Of a DNA stretch of 64,000 bases, positions 9,030-17,123 are shown piece after piece. Made by a program: the position numbers and the translations under genes. The DNA lies in assembly GCA_002427735.1 (NCBI GenBank), contig DIYP01000007.1, positions 775,397 to 839,396 on the forward strand. The letters are read 5' to 3'. Below the pieces are notes generated by a model. It did not search any database. It was not told the DNA's origin and worked only from the letters and a program-made list of their open reading frames with translations. This stretch comes from Flavobacteriales bacterium UBA6051. Lineage in GTDB: Bacteria; Bacteroidota; Bacteroidia; Flavobacteriales_D; Crocinitomicaceae. The stretch's first letter is position 1; each line of letters starts with the position of its first letter.

Positions 9030-11111
9030 ATGAGAAAAATTATTCTATCAACCGCATTTATTATTCCTGTCCTTGCTTTTGGACAATTGGACAGATCCAT
9101 TCGACCAGAGGCCGGTCCCGCACCGGTTATCAACATTGAGGATTCTGAAGTTTTTAAAACGGAAAATGGTATCACCGTGGTGCTCTCGGAAGATCATAAG
9201 CTTCCGAAAGTGTCATTTCAATTGGTAATGGGAGCAAGTCCGCAACTAGAAGGCGAACTTGCAGGACTTTCTGAAGTAGCCGGATCATTGATCATGTCAG
9301 GAACAGCAAATCGTTCCAAAGACGAACTTGACAATGAAGTAGATTATATTGGTGCTTCTTTAAACGCAAGCTCAGGATCTATTCGTCTTTCTTGCCTGTC
9401 AAAACACTTGGACAAAGGATTGGATTTAATGTCTGATGTCTTACTAAACGCTAACTTCCCTCAGAGCGAAGTTGATCGCATCATTAAACAAAATGAATCA
9501 GGCTTACTTTCTACAAAGTCAGATCCATCTTCAATGGCCAGAAACGCCAAGGCACGCGCAAACTTCCCTGGACACCCATATGGCGAGGTAATGACGGAAT
9601 CAACGTTGGCGAATATTAATCGGGACGCCATTGTTGGTTATTATAATCGTGTGTTTACACCAAAAGAAAGTTACTTAGTAATCGTTGGTGATATCGACAA
9701 AGAAAAGGCAACTGAAATGGCTGAAAAGTATTTTGGTAGTTGGAACGGTGAAACCCCAGACACAAAAACACTCGGAACTTTCGGTCCTTCTGCAGGAAAC
9801 CGTGTCATTTTTGTCAAGAAACCTGGAGCCGTGCAATCTGTTGTTTCTGTTACTTTTCCGATCGATATTCATCCTGGGCATGAGGATTACTTAAAACTAA
9901 AAGTGCTAAACGGCGTTCTTGGAGGAGGAGCTTTTGGGAATCGATTAATGCAGAATCTTCGTGAGGATAAAGCCTACACGTATGGATGCCGCTCAAGCAT
10001 TTCTGTCAATGAAAACGGAAGCTCATTCTCTGCTGGTGGTAATTTTAGAAATGAAGTTACCGATAGTGCCATCACAGAGATCTTATTTGAGCTTGAACGT
10101 ATTACGTCCGCAGTAGTTGAGGATGATGAGATTAACCTGACTAAGTCTTCTATGGCGGGAGGGTTCGCGCGCTCACTTGAGCAAGCTTCAACAATTGCGC
10201 GTTTTGCATTGAGCATTATCAAGAATGACCTGCCGAAGGATTACTATCAAACTTACCTACAAAAGCTTGATGCCATCACTAAAGAGGACCTACTCGAAGT
10301 AGCAAAAAAATACCTCACTGCTTCCCAATGCAATATCGTTGTGGTTGGAAACGAAGAGATTTTAGAGAAACTCAAAGTTTTTGATGCCGATGGGAAAATT
10401 GAAAAGTTAGATGCCTTTGGAAATGAAAGCAAAGAAATTCTTCCTGCAGATATTTCTAAAGACGATTTAATCAGTAAATACATTTTTACAGTAACAAACA
10501 CGGCTTCCGAGAAAGCTCTTCAGAAAAAAATGAAAAAAGTGAAGTCGATGGAAGAAGTTATTGAGTTAAACATGGATCAGGTTCCATTTCCAATGAAATT
10601 GACTCGCGCTTGGCTAAAGCCCAATAGTGTTGGAGAAAAAATGGAAGGTCAAGGTATGGTATTCCAGCGTTCATTTTTTGATGGAACTTCCGGAGCATCA
10701 ATCAGTATGCAGCTTGGAAAAGAAGAAATGAGTCCTGAAGAAGTCGCTGCAAAGCAAAAGTCGTATGGTATATTCCCAGAAATGAACTATGCTACATCGG
10801 GTATCGAATATGAACTAATAGGAATTGAGAACCGTGATGGTAAGGACTGTTATGTATTACAGGTTAACGATGGACAATCGGAGAAATATGCTTATTACAA
10901 TAAGTCGACTTTCTATAAAGTAGCACTCGTCTCTATTGAAGCCTCTGAAGAGGGTACGCAGGAAACCACGATGACTTTTGACGATTTTGAAGAAATGGAT
11001 GGGTTTATCTTCCCAAAGACCATCAATATTTCGGCTGGTGGGGCTAACTTTTCTGGAAAGGTTATTTCTCGTGAGTTGAATGCTAAAATTGATATTAGTT
11101 CCTTTCAATAA
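9030..11111 (+). CDS. M16-like protein lacking the zinc site, with extra C-terminal domain
   Basis: 693 residues from ATG 9030 (signal peptide 'MRKIILSTAFIIPVLAFGQ'); the frame also allows TTG at 9021, which is less likely. It has the M16 fold ('FKTENGITVVLSEDHKLPKVSFQL', 'VFTPKESYLVIVGDI', 'NLREDKAYTYGCRSSISV'), but where the zinc HxxEH should be it reads 'GLSEVAGSLIMSGT', so it is non-catalytic. Residues about 520-690 form an additional beta-rich domain ('YELIGIENRDGKDCYVLQVNDG') resembling LolA-type outer-membrane lipoprotein-sorting proteins. It lies nine bases after the catalytic partner gene. Confidence 0.92.
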   Translation: MRKIILSTAFIIPVLAFGQLDRSIRPEAGPAPVINIEDSEVFKTENGITVVLSEDHKLPKVSFQLVMGASPQLEGELAGLSEVAGSLIMSGTANRSKDELDNEVDYIGASLNASSGSIRLSCLSKHLDKGLDLMSDVLLNANFPQSEVDRIIKQNESGLLSTKSDPSSMARNAKARANFPGHPYGEVMTESTLANINRDAIVGYYNRVFTPKESYLVIVGDIDKEKATEMAEKYFGSWNGETPDTKTLGTFGPSAGNRVIFVKKPGAVQSVVSVTFPIDIHPGHEDYLKLKVLNGVLGGGAFGNRLMQNLREDKAYTYGCRSSISVNENGSSFSAGGNFRNEVTDSAITEILFELERITSAVVEDDEINLTKSSMAGGFARSLEQASTIARFALSIIKNDLPKDYYQTYLQKLDAITKEDLLEVAKKYLTASQCNIVVVGNEEILEKLKVFDADGKIEKLDAFGNESKEILPADISKDDLISKYIFTVTNTASEKALQKKMKKVKSMEEVIELNMDQVPFPMKLTRAWLKPNSVGEKMEGQGMVFQRSFFDGTSGASISMQLGKEEMSPEEVAAKQKSYGIFPEMNYATSGIEYELIGIENRDGKDCYVLQVNDGQSEKYAYYNKSTFYKVALVSIEASEEGTQETTMTFDDFEEMDGFIFPKTINISAGGANFSGKVISRELNAKIDISSFQ

Positions 11112-11133
11112 GGATATTAAAAATTCATTAAGG

Positions 11134-11161
11134 CCCCTGAATCTATTCAGGGGCTTTTTTT
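11134..11161 (+). terminator. Intrinsic terminator after the M16 pair
   Basis: GCCCCTGAA (11134-11142), loop TCTA, TTCAGGGGC (11147-11155) followed by six T residues. Confidence 0.88.
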
Positions 11162-11185
11162 GTATCTTCCATCAAAATAGCAACA

Positions 11186-11446
11186 ATGGATATTTTAGTT
11201 TCAGTACTTATAGGTGCAATTGCGGGTTGGCTTGCAGGCGTTATCATGCGTTCAAAATCTACTGGCCTTCTCATGAATATTGTCTTGGGAATTCTTGGCA
11301 GTTTCGTTGGCAACTGGATCTTTCGTCTTTTGGACTTATCAGCATCAGCAGGATGGAAAGGTGTACTAATAACTTCTACTGTAGGAGCAATTGTTCTCAT
11401 CGCAGGTGCTCGTATCCTGTTCAAGAAAAAACCACGTAAACGTTAG
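11186..11446 (+). CDS. GlsB/YeaQ/YmgE family membrane protein
   Basis: 86 residues with three membrane segments and the family pattern 'IGAIAGWLAGVIMRSKSTGLLMNIVLGILGSFVGNWIF', ending in a basic tail. Members, also called transglycosylase-associated proteins, are small stress-linked inner-membrane proteins without known enzymatic activity. It precedes an OmpA-like gene with a 10-base gap. Confidence 0.92.
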   Translation: MDILVSVLIGAIAGWLAGVIMRSKSTGLLMNIVLGILGSFVGNWIFRLLDLSASAGWKGVLITSTVGAIVLIAGARILFKKKPRKR

Positions 11447-11456
11447 CGAATAATCA

Positions 11457-11888
11457 ATGATTCGCCTTCCCATTGCGACGCTACTACTTTGTCTTACTTT
11501 TCAGGTCACCGGCCAAAGTGAAAAGTTACCGGCTACATTAAATCCGGCTGATACGTCTCGTTTTCTTTATGAACACAGTATGCGTTATGTAGGGAGTAGC
11601 ACTAGTATTGACATGAACTATCGCTATATTTTGGAACATTTGGTTGAGCTACTTGAAAAACACCCCGAATGGACAGTTCATATTCGAGGTCATGTATGCT
11701 GCGGTCCGAGTGAAAAAATAAGCACTAAGCGAGCAAAAAAGGTCTATCAATTTCTATTAAAATACGGAATCGAAGAGCCACGACTTTCATACAAAGGTTA
11801 TAGTGACTTTATGCCATTGGTATTTCCCGAAAAAACGGAAGAAGATGAAGAAATGAACCGTCGGGTAGATTTTGTTATTCATCGATGA
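11457..11888 (+). CDS. Small OmpA-family (peptidoglycan-binding) protein
   Basis: 143 residues with a signal peptide ending near 'TGQS'. The C-terminal domain matches OmpA_C/Pal: 'EWTVHIRGHVCCGPS', 'STKRAKKVYQFLLKYGIEEPRLSYKGYSD' and 'NRRVDFVIH', the last carrying the Arg that contacts diaminopimelate. It has no barrel, so it is probably a periplasmic peptidoglycan-binding protein. 'CC' in place of the usual 'TD' in the 'GHTD' motif is unusual. Confidence 0.86.
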   Translation: MIRLPIATLLLCLTFQVTGQSEKLPATLNPADTSRFLYEHSMRYVGSSTSIDMNYRYILEHLVELLEKHPEWTVHIRGHVCCGPSEKISTKRAKKVYQFLLKYGIEEPRLSYKGYSDFMPLVFPEKTEEDEEMNRRVDFVIHR

Positions 11889-11943
11889 AAAACCTTGGTT
11901 AATCCGTCATTTTCTGTATATTGGCGATAACTAATAGACCACT

Positions 11944-12348
11944 ATGCTATTAAATCACAATCGGTATGTCTCACAAGTAGAGACGGATGACGTTGTAGTT
12001 TCATTGCGCAAGGACGGTATTGTGCACGTTTATATCAAACCCAATGTTCATATAACGGTAGAGGTTCAGTTGAGAATGTTGGAGGCTTATCATCAAGCCA
12101 CGGATATTCCCAGACCATTTGTTTTTGAGGCTGGTGAATTTACTTCTATTTCGAAAGAAGCGCGATTGAATGCCGTAAAACTGGAAGAGCAGTCGCCGAT
12201 TATTGCAACTGCCATTGTGGTCAAAAATCTTGGACAACGCATCATCGCTGATTATTACTACAAGTTCAACAAGCCTAAAAGTCCATTAAAGATTTTCACT
12301 CGATCGGAAGAAGCTATCTTGTGGCTTAATGAAGAATTTTTAGGCTAA
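11944..12348 (+). CDS. STAS/SpoIIAA-like small protein
   Basis: 134 residues, no signal peptide. The layout (beta strands 'VVVSLRKDGIVHVYIKPNVHITVEVQLRMLEAY', then 'PFVFEAGEFTSISKEARLNAVKLEE', then 'TAIVVKNLGQRIIADYYYKFNKPKSPLKIFTRSEEAILWLNEEF') is that of the DUF7793/STAS-like family in Bacteroidota. Function unknown. A possible promoter, TTG then TATATTGG 19 bases later, lies just upstream. Its last four bases overlap the convergent phosphopantetheinyl transferase gene. Confidence 0.65.
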   Translation: MLLNHNRYVSQVETDDVVVSLRKDGIVHVYIKPNVHITVEVQLRMLEAYHQATDIPRPFVFEAGEFTSISKEARLNAVKLEEQSPIIATAIVVKNLGQRIIADYYYKFNKPKSPLKIFTRSEEAILWLNEEFLG

Positions 12349-12911
12349 TTGAGAGAATAGACGAGCACATAATCTTTGTGCACGCGATAAGCAAAATGAT
12401 AGATATTCTCTTCTAAACTCACTTTCATTACTTCTTCTCCGATCTCGATAACCGTCATTGACGACTTGTATTCAACTACACCCCCTTTCATCCTCTTATA
12501 GCATGCTTCCTTTACAGACCAAATCAGATGCAACTCAAGATCTGTAAGTTCCCATTTTTCCTCTTCTGAATCATTCACGAAATAAGATCGCCCCTTTTTT
12601 AGGCCTTCCGAATGAAAAACTTGAATATCCACACCTACCGGACATTGCTTTGAACACTGAAGTGCAAACCAACCTTTTGAATGTGAGATCGAAACTTCCA
12701 AATCAGAATGAGAAACAAGATACGGAGCTCCGCTGTCATCGTGAGATACTTCAACGTTTTCTGAATTCAACATAAACTTTAACCCCTTGACCACCGCGGA
12801 ACGTTCTAACTCTCCCCTACTAAAACCATTCAATGGTTTTATATTATCACGAAAAATGCACAATTGACCGTTAGTGGTGTTCAGCAATTCAAAATAAGGG
12901 CTTGTCTCCAT
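12345..12911 (-). CDS. 4'-phosphopantetheinyl transferase superfamily protein
   Basis: Transfers phosphopantetheine from CoA to the conserved serine of carrier proteins. The 188 residues have 'VGVDIQVF' (Mg-binding Asp) and 'WSVKEACYKRMKGG' (Glu and Lys of the second motif) in family order. ATG 12911 is preferred to a GTG three bases upstream. It is the first gene of the flexirubin-type cluster from the left and would activate its three ACPs (27423, 31057, 42498). Divergent from the Ntn-hydrolase gene. Confidence 0.92.
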   Translation of the reverse strand: METSPYFELLNTTNGQLCIFRDNIKPLNGFSRGELERSAVVKGLKFMLNSENVEVSHDDSGAPYLVSHSDLEVSISHSKGWFALQCSKQCPVGVDIQVFHSEGLKKGRSYFVNDSEEEKWELTDLELHLIWSVKEACYKRMKGGVVEYKSSMTVIEIGEEVMKVSLEENIYHFAYRVHKDYVLVYSLN

Positions 12912-12949
12912 CACGGCGTTAAAATTAGTAATCTCCTTAAATAAACTCT

Positions 12950-12957
12950 TATCTTTG
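12950..12957 (+). promoter_or_regulatory. TAnnTTTG -7 box before the Ntn-hydrolase gene
   Basis: TATCTTTG at 12950-12957, 15 bases before ATG 12972. No clear -33 TTG at the right distance. The leader would be very short. Confidence 0.4.
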
Positions 12958-12971
12958 AATTCGTATTAACT

Positions 12972-14648
12972 ATGGGAAAAACACATCTTTTCGGTCGCAT
13001 TTTACGCTTTGTTTTTAAAGGGATTTTGGGGTGCTTCGAACTCTTACTCGGATTTCTTATTGTCTTAATACTATACATCATTCTAGCCTCTGACATAACC
13101 CCTCCAGATGTTCCTGAATTAAATATAGGGGAACGTACGAAAATCGCAGAAGATCATTACGTTTTGGGGAATAACTGGCTTAAAAAGAATGATGAAGGAA
13201 TCTGGGAAATGTACGTGGAAGGTACACCCTACGAACGTGGCATTATTTACGGAAAGCTCGCGAAAGAACTTATCCAAAAACAGGAAGAAATATTTGTTGG
13301 TCAAATAGACAATCTCGTTCCAAGTCAAACTTGGCAACAGTTTCTCCGACTTATGCTTGGTTTTTTCAACAAAGATTTACCTTCCAATATCCCCCTAGAA
13401 AACCAACAGGAAATCTTTGGAGTGTCACAATCATTCTCGGATAATTACAATTATATCGCACCAAAATATGATCGTATTCTGAATTATCACGCGGCTCACG
13501 ACATTGGTCATGCTCTCAACGATTACAGTATTGTAGGTTGTACGTCCTTTGCTTTGAAAGATGAAAAAACGAAAGATGGTAATCTCCTCGTAGGGAGAAA
13601 TTTTGATTTCTATGTCGGTGATGATTTCGCTAAAGAAAAAATCATTCTTTTCGTAAAACCCGATAAAGGACATGCTTTCGCATCCTACTCTTGGGCTGGA
13701 TTTACAGGAGTCGTTAGCGGGTTAAATGAGAAAGGGTTGAGTGTGACAATTAATGCCTCAAAATCTGACTTGCCCACGGGATCGAAAACACCAATATCAC
13801 TATTGGCGAGGGAAATTTTACAATACGCGGAGACCATCGATGAAGCGGTTGCTATTGCAAAAAAGAGAGAAACATTTGTTTCTGAAACATTACTTGTCAG
13901 TTCAAAGAAAGACGGAAAGGCCGCATTAATTGAAAAATCACCAACGAAGCTAGGTGTATATTCTCCAGAAACTGATGCGCTCATTTGTTCGAATCATTAT
14001 CAATCTGATGTATTTAAGAACGACAAAGTCAATAAAGAAAATATTAAAGAAAGTGATTCAAAGTATCGCTATGACCGAGTGAAACAATTACTAGCAAAAC
14101 AAGACCAGATGGAACCATTGGATGCGGCTCAAATCCTGAGGGACCAAAGGGATAACCAAGGTGACACGCTAGGAATGGGAAATCCAAGAGCAATTAATCA
14201 ACTTATTGCGCATCATAGCGTGGTTATTCAACCTGAAACCGGTCTCTTTTATATCTCGACGCAAGATTTTCAATTAGGAAAGTATGTCGGCTATGATCTC
14301 GCATCAATTTTCAAAAACAAATCGGTAAACAGCACGGTTTACTTACCTGCAGATCCATTCTTGTATTCATCGGACTACGATTCATTCAAGTCCTATAAGC
14401 AAACAAAAAACACCATTTCCTCATTCCTCAATTTTGGCAAAGCACTGACATTGAGCGAGCAAGAAATTACGGCGTTTATTCAATCAAATTCCGAACTGTA
14501 CATCACCTATGAAATGCTCGGACGTTACTTCCTTAAAAAAGGAAATCCGAAAAGAGCAAGCGATTATTTTAAACGAGCACTTGAAAAGCAGGTGGCTTCC
14601 GAGGCCATTCGAAGTGAACTTCAGGAACTCATAAAATCTTGTAAATAA
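12972..14648 (+). CDS. C45/choloylglycine-hydrolase-like Ntn hydrolase or acyltransferase
   Basis: 558 residues. A membrane segment at residues 20-40 anchors the protein, followed by an Ntn-hydrolase domain: 'YSIVGCTSF' with candidate N-terminal nucleophile Cys190, 'DGNLLVGRNFDFYVGDD', 'SWAGFTGVVSGLNEKGLSVTINASKSD'. This matches acyl-CoA:6-aminopenicillanate acyltransferase (peptidase C45). Autocleavage before Cys190 is predicted. A short TPR-like helical pair closes the protein. Membrane-anchored Ntn proteins of this kind occur in flexirubin clusters; an acyl transfer or ester-forming role is possible but not shown by sequence. The stop overlaps the next start (TAATG). Confidence 0.8.
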   Translation: MGKTHLFGRILRFVFKGILGCFELLLGFLIVLILYIILASDITPPDVPELNIGERTKIAEDHYVLGNNWLKKNDEGIWEMYVEGTPYERGIIYGKLAKELIQKQEEIFVGQIDNLVPSQTWQQFLRLMLGFFNKDLPSNIPLENQQEIFGVSQSFSDNYNYIAPKYDRILNYHAAHDIGHALNDYSIVGCTSFALKDEKTKDGNLLVGRNFDFYVGDDFAKEKIILFVKPDKGHAFASYSWAGFTGVVSGLNEKGLSVTINASKSDLPTGSKTPISLLAREILQYAETIDEAVAIAKKRETFVSETLLVSSKKDGKAALIEKSPTKLGVYSPETDALICSNHYQSDVFKNDKVNKENIKESDSKYRYDRVKQLLAKQDQMEPLDAAQILRDQRDNQGDTLGMGNPRAINQLIAHHSVVIQPETGLFYISTQDFQLGKYVGYDLASIFKNKSVNSTVYLPADPFLYSSDYDSFKSYKQTKNTISSFLNFGKALTLSEQEITAFIQSNSELYITYEMLGRYFLKKGNPKRASDYFKRALEKQVASEAIRSELQELIKSCK

Positions 14649-15907
14649 TGGCCGAACCGACAATCACACCTTCTCTTCAATTGAAAGCATTGCAAACAAC
14701 AGTAAGTTATGCGTTTGAGTTTTCACCGTTTTATCAAAGGCACTTGAAAGGAAAACTGTCCGAAGGTTTCTCATTGGAAGACTATAAACAGCTGCCATTT
14801 ACGACAAAAGAAGATTTAAGTACTCATAATGACGCTTTCCTTTGCGTGCCTCGAAATGAAATAGCTGAATATGTTACGACATCAGGGACAACTGGTGAGC
14901 CTGTTTCTCTTTACTTGACAAAAAATGATCTTCAACGGTTAGCCAAAAACGAGTTTGATTCACTTTCGTTAATGGGAAGTACCTCCCACGATATTTTTCA
15001 GTTATTGACAACAATTGACAAACAATTCATGGCAGGACTTGCCTACTACCTCGGAGTGCAAGAGTTAGGCGCAGGATTGATCAGAATTGGTCCAGGAGTA
15101 CCGCAATTGCAATGGAATTCTATTCTTAAAAATAAGCCCACCCGGCTGATTGCTGTACCATCCTTTATTGTTGCTTTGATCGATTATGCTGTCGAGAATG
15201 GAATTGATTATCAAAACTCTTCTGTAGAAGCTGTTGTTTGCATTGGAGAACCAATCCGTAACGACGACCTAACATATAACACGCTAGGAAAAAGAATTAC
15301 GGACAATTGGGATATTGATCTGTTCTCAACATACGCTTCAACGGAGATGGGAGCTGCTTTTTCAGAGTGTGAGGCGAAACAAGGATGTCATCTTAACGAA
15401 GACCTATTATTCCTTGAAGTTCTCGATGAAAATGGACAGGAAGTAAAACATGGTGAATCTGGTGAAATTGTAGTAACAACTCTCGGTGTAGAAGGCACAC
15501 CATTGGTACGCTACAAAACAGGGGATATTGCCACCGTCTATCGGGAAAAATGTTCTTGTGGAAGAACATCACCCCGACTTGGGCCAATTATCGGGAGGAA
15601 GAAGCAGATGATTAAGTTTAAAGGCACAACTATTTACCCTAAAGCAATCTATGATGTCCTTGAACATTTCCAAGAAATATCTTGTTATAAAGTATTGGTA
15701 AACAAGGACGAGCTTGGGAACGACAACATTACTATCCTACTTGAGAAAAAACTGGAAAATCAACCAGTTTTCAATGAAATCAAGGCTTTATCAAAATCCA
15801 AACTTCGCGTTGTTCCAAAATTTGATTTTATCGAAGCGGATAAGCTCCGTGGAATGATTTATCAAAAACACCTTCGTAAACCTGAAAAAATCAAGTTTAC
15901 TAACTGA
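14648..15907 (+). CDS. AMP-forming aryl-CoA / acyl ligase (PaaK-like)
   Basis: 419 residues of the phenylacetate-CoA ligase branch: P-loop-like 'YVTTSGTTGEPVSLYLT' (residues 76-90), 'ASTEMGAAFSEC', 'GEIVVTTLGVEGTPLVRYKTGD', a Cys-rich 'CSCGRTSPRLGPIIGRKKQMIKFKG' and the C-terminal lid domain. In this cluster it is expected to activate the aromatic starter, a coumarate-type acid made by the ammonia-lyase at 23920, as adenylate and transfer it to CoA or an ACP. It overlaps the Ntn gene by one base, and its end overlaps the convergent flavoprotein gene by eight bases. Confidence 0.88.
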   Translation: MAEPTITPSLQLKALQTTVSYAFEFSPFYQRHLKGKLSEGFSLEDYKQLPFTTKEDLSTHNDAFLCVPRNEIAEYVTTSGTTGEPVSLYLTKNDLQRLAKNEFDSLSLMGSTSHDIFQLLTTIDKQFMAGLAYYLGVQELGAGLIRIGPGVPQLQWNSILKNKPTRLIAVPSFIVALIDYAVENGIDYQNSSVEAVVCIGEPIRNDDLTYNTLGKRITDNWDIDLFSTYASTEMGAAFSECEAKQGCHLNEDLLFLEVLDENGQEVKHGESGEIVVTTLGVEGTPLVRYKTGDIATVYREKCSCGRTSPRLGPIIGRKKQMIKFKGTTIYPKAIYDVLEHFQEISCYKVLVNKDELGNDNITILLEKKLENQPVFNEIKALSKSKLRVVPKFDFIEADKLRGMIYQKHLRKPEKIKFTN

Positions 15908-17123
15908 TTGAAATGACTTTTGCCAAAGTCGGCAGAATTGTCTTGTGTTTTTTAATAAACGGATTGGATTCATCCCAAACGTGTCCAGCCAGCACTGAAC
16001 AAATCTGCTTTTTGAATTCCGGATTACCATTCTCGGTGAAGAAAATCGTGTGCAAATGGCCAGAATACCAACCGTTCACATAGCTTCTAAAGACTTCTAT
16101 ACCATGCTTCAAGAATTCCACATAATCTTGTTCCCAATCTACCTTTTCTCCTTTCAAGTGATCACGAACAAGACCGGCAGCCTCATATCCAGAAGCCACT
16201 GCCAAAGTAACTCCAGAACTAAAAATTGGATCTAAAAACTCGGTACTATTCCCGCACAGGACATAACCTGTACCATGCATTTGTTTTACTGAAATGGAAT
16301 AATTCAGTAGTTTTTTCGGCTCGAAAAGAAATGTAGTCTCCTCAAATCTTCCCTCAAGTCCAGGAAATGATTGAACCAACTCCTTGAATAATGCCGAATC
16401 ATTCGCATCACATTCATTGATAAAATCAACATCTCCTACGACTCCCACAGATGCCGTACCATCGGAAAATGGTATAGACCAAATCCAAGCAGTATTATCC
16501 CTAAATGCATGTACAAAAATATTCTCAGAAGCCTTTTCTGATCTACTCTCATCCTTTACATGCGCAAAGACTGACCCACGCGGAATTGATTCTGCTTTCT
16601 TTTCAAGGTTAAACATGCGTGGCAGTACACGACCATATCCACTCGCATCAACTACGAAGTGTGATTTAATTTGATGTTCGTTGCCATTCTCATCCACACA
16701 AACAACTAATTGTTCCTCATCAGAAGTTTTGACATTGGTTACCTCTGTTTTAAAGGCCACCTCTACTCCTTTCTTCTCAGCTTCAAGAATAAGAGCATGA
16801 TCAAAATCCGCGCGTTTTACTTGATACGTATAATCCCAACCTTCTGCATATTGGCTATCAAAAAGAAAATCGCACACCTGATCATCGTGATAAAAAGCAA
16901 CCCCCGTTTTCACCTGAAAATTTTGAGCTCGCACTGCATCTAGCAAGTCCAAATCTTCCAGATAATCCATGCATTTAGGCAACAAACTTTCACCAATAAC
17001 AAATCTCGGAAACGCTGTTTTTTCCAGAACGATTACCGAGAATCCATCTTTTACCAGACGCGTTGCAGCAACAGCTCCAGCCGGACCTGCACCAATAACC
17101 ACTACATCGTATCGTTCTTTCAT
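15900..17123 (-). CDS. Flavin-dependent halogenase-like monooxygenase
   Basis: 407 residues. FAD-binding 'VVVIGAGPAGAVAATRLV' at the N-terminus; 'FQVKTGVAF' with Lys72, in the place of the catalytic lysine of halogenases; 'AWIWSIPFSDG', a match to the WxWxIP motif that marks flavin-dependent halogenases; and 'FLDPIFSSG', a match to FxxPxxSxG. These together suggest an aryl halogenase rather than a plain hydroxylase. Several flexirubins are chlorinated on the ring, which fits. Such enzymes need a separate flavin reductase, not seen nearby. Start overlaps the stop of the upstream gene by one base. A hydroxylase role cannot be excluded. Confidence 0.8.
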   Translation of the reverse strand: MKERYDVVVIGAGPAGAVAATRLVKDGFSVIVLEKTAFPRFVIGESLLPKCMDYLEDLDLLDAVRAQNFQVKTGVAFYHDDQVCDFLFDSQYAEGWDYTYQVKRADFDHALILEAEKKGVEVAFKTEVTNVKTSDEEQLVVCVDENGNEHQIKSHFVVDASGYGRVLPRMFNLEKKAESIPRGSVFAHVKDESRSEKASENIFVHAFRDNTAWIWSIPFSDGTASVGVVGDVDFINECDANDSALFKELVQSFPGLEGRFEETTFLFEPKKLLNYSISVKQMHGTGYVLCGNSTEFLDPIFSSGVTLAVASGYEAAGLVRDHLKGEKVDWEQDYVEFLKHGIEVFRSYVNGWYSGHLHTIFFTENGNPEFKKQICSVLAGHVWDESNPFIKKHKTILPTLAKVISIS

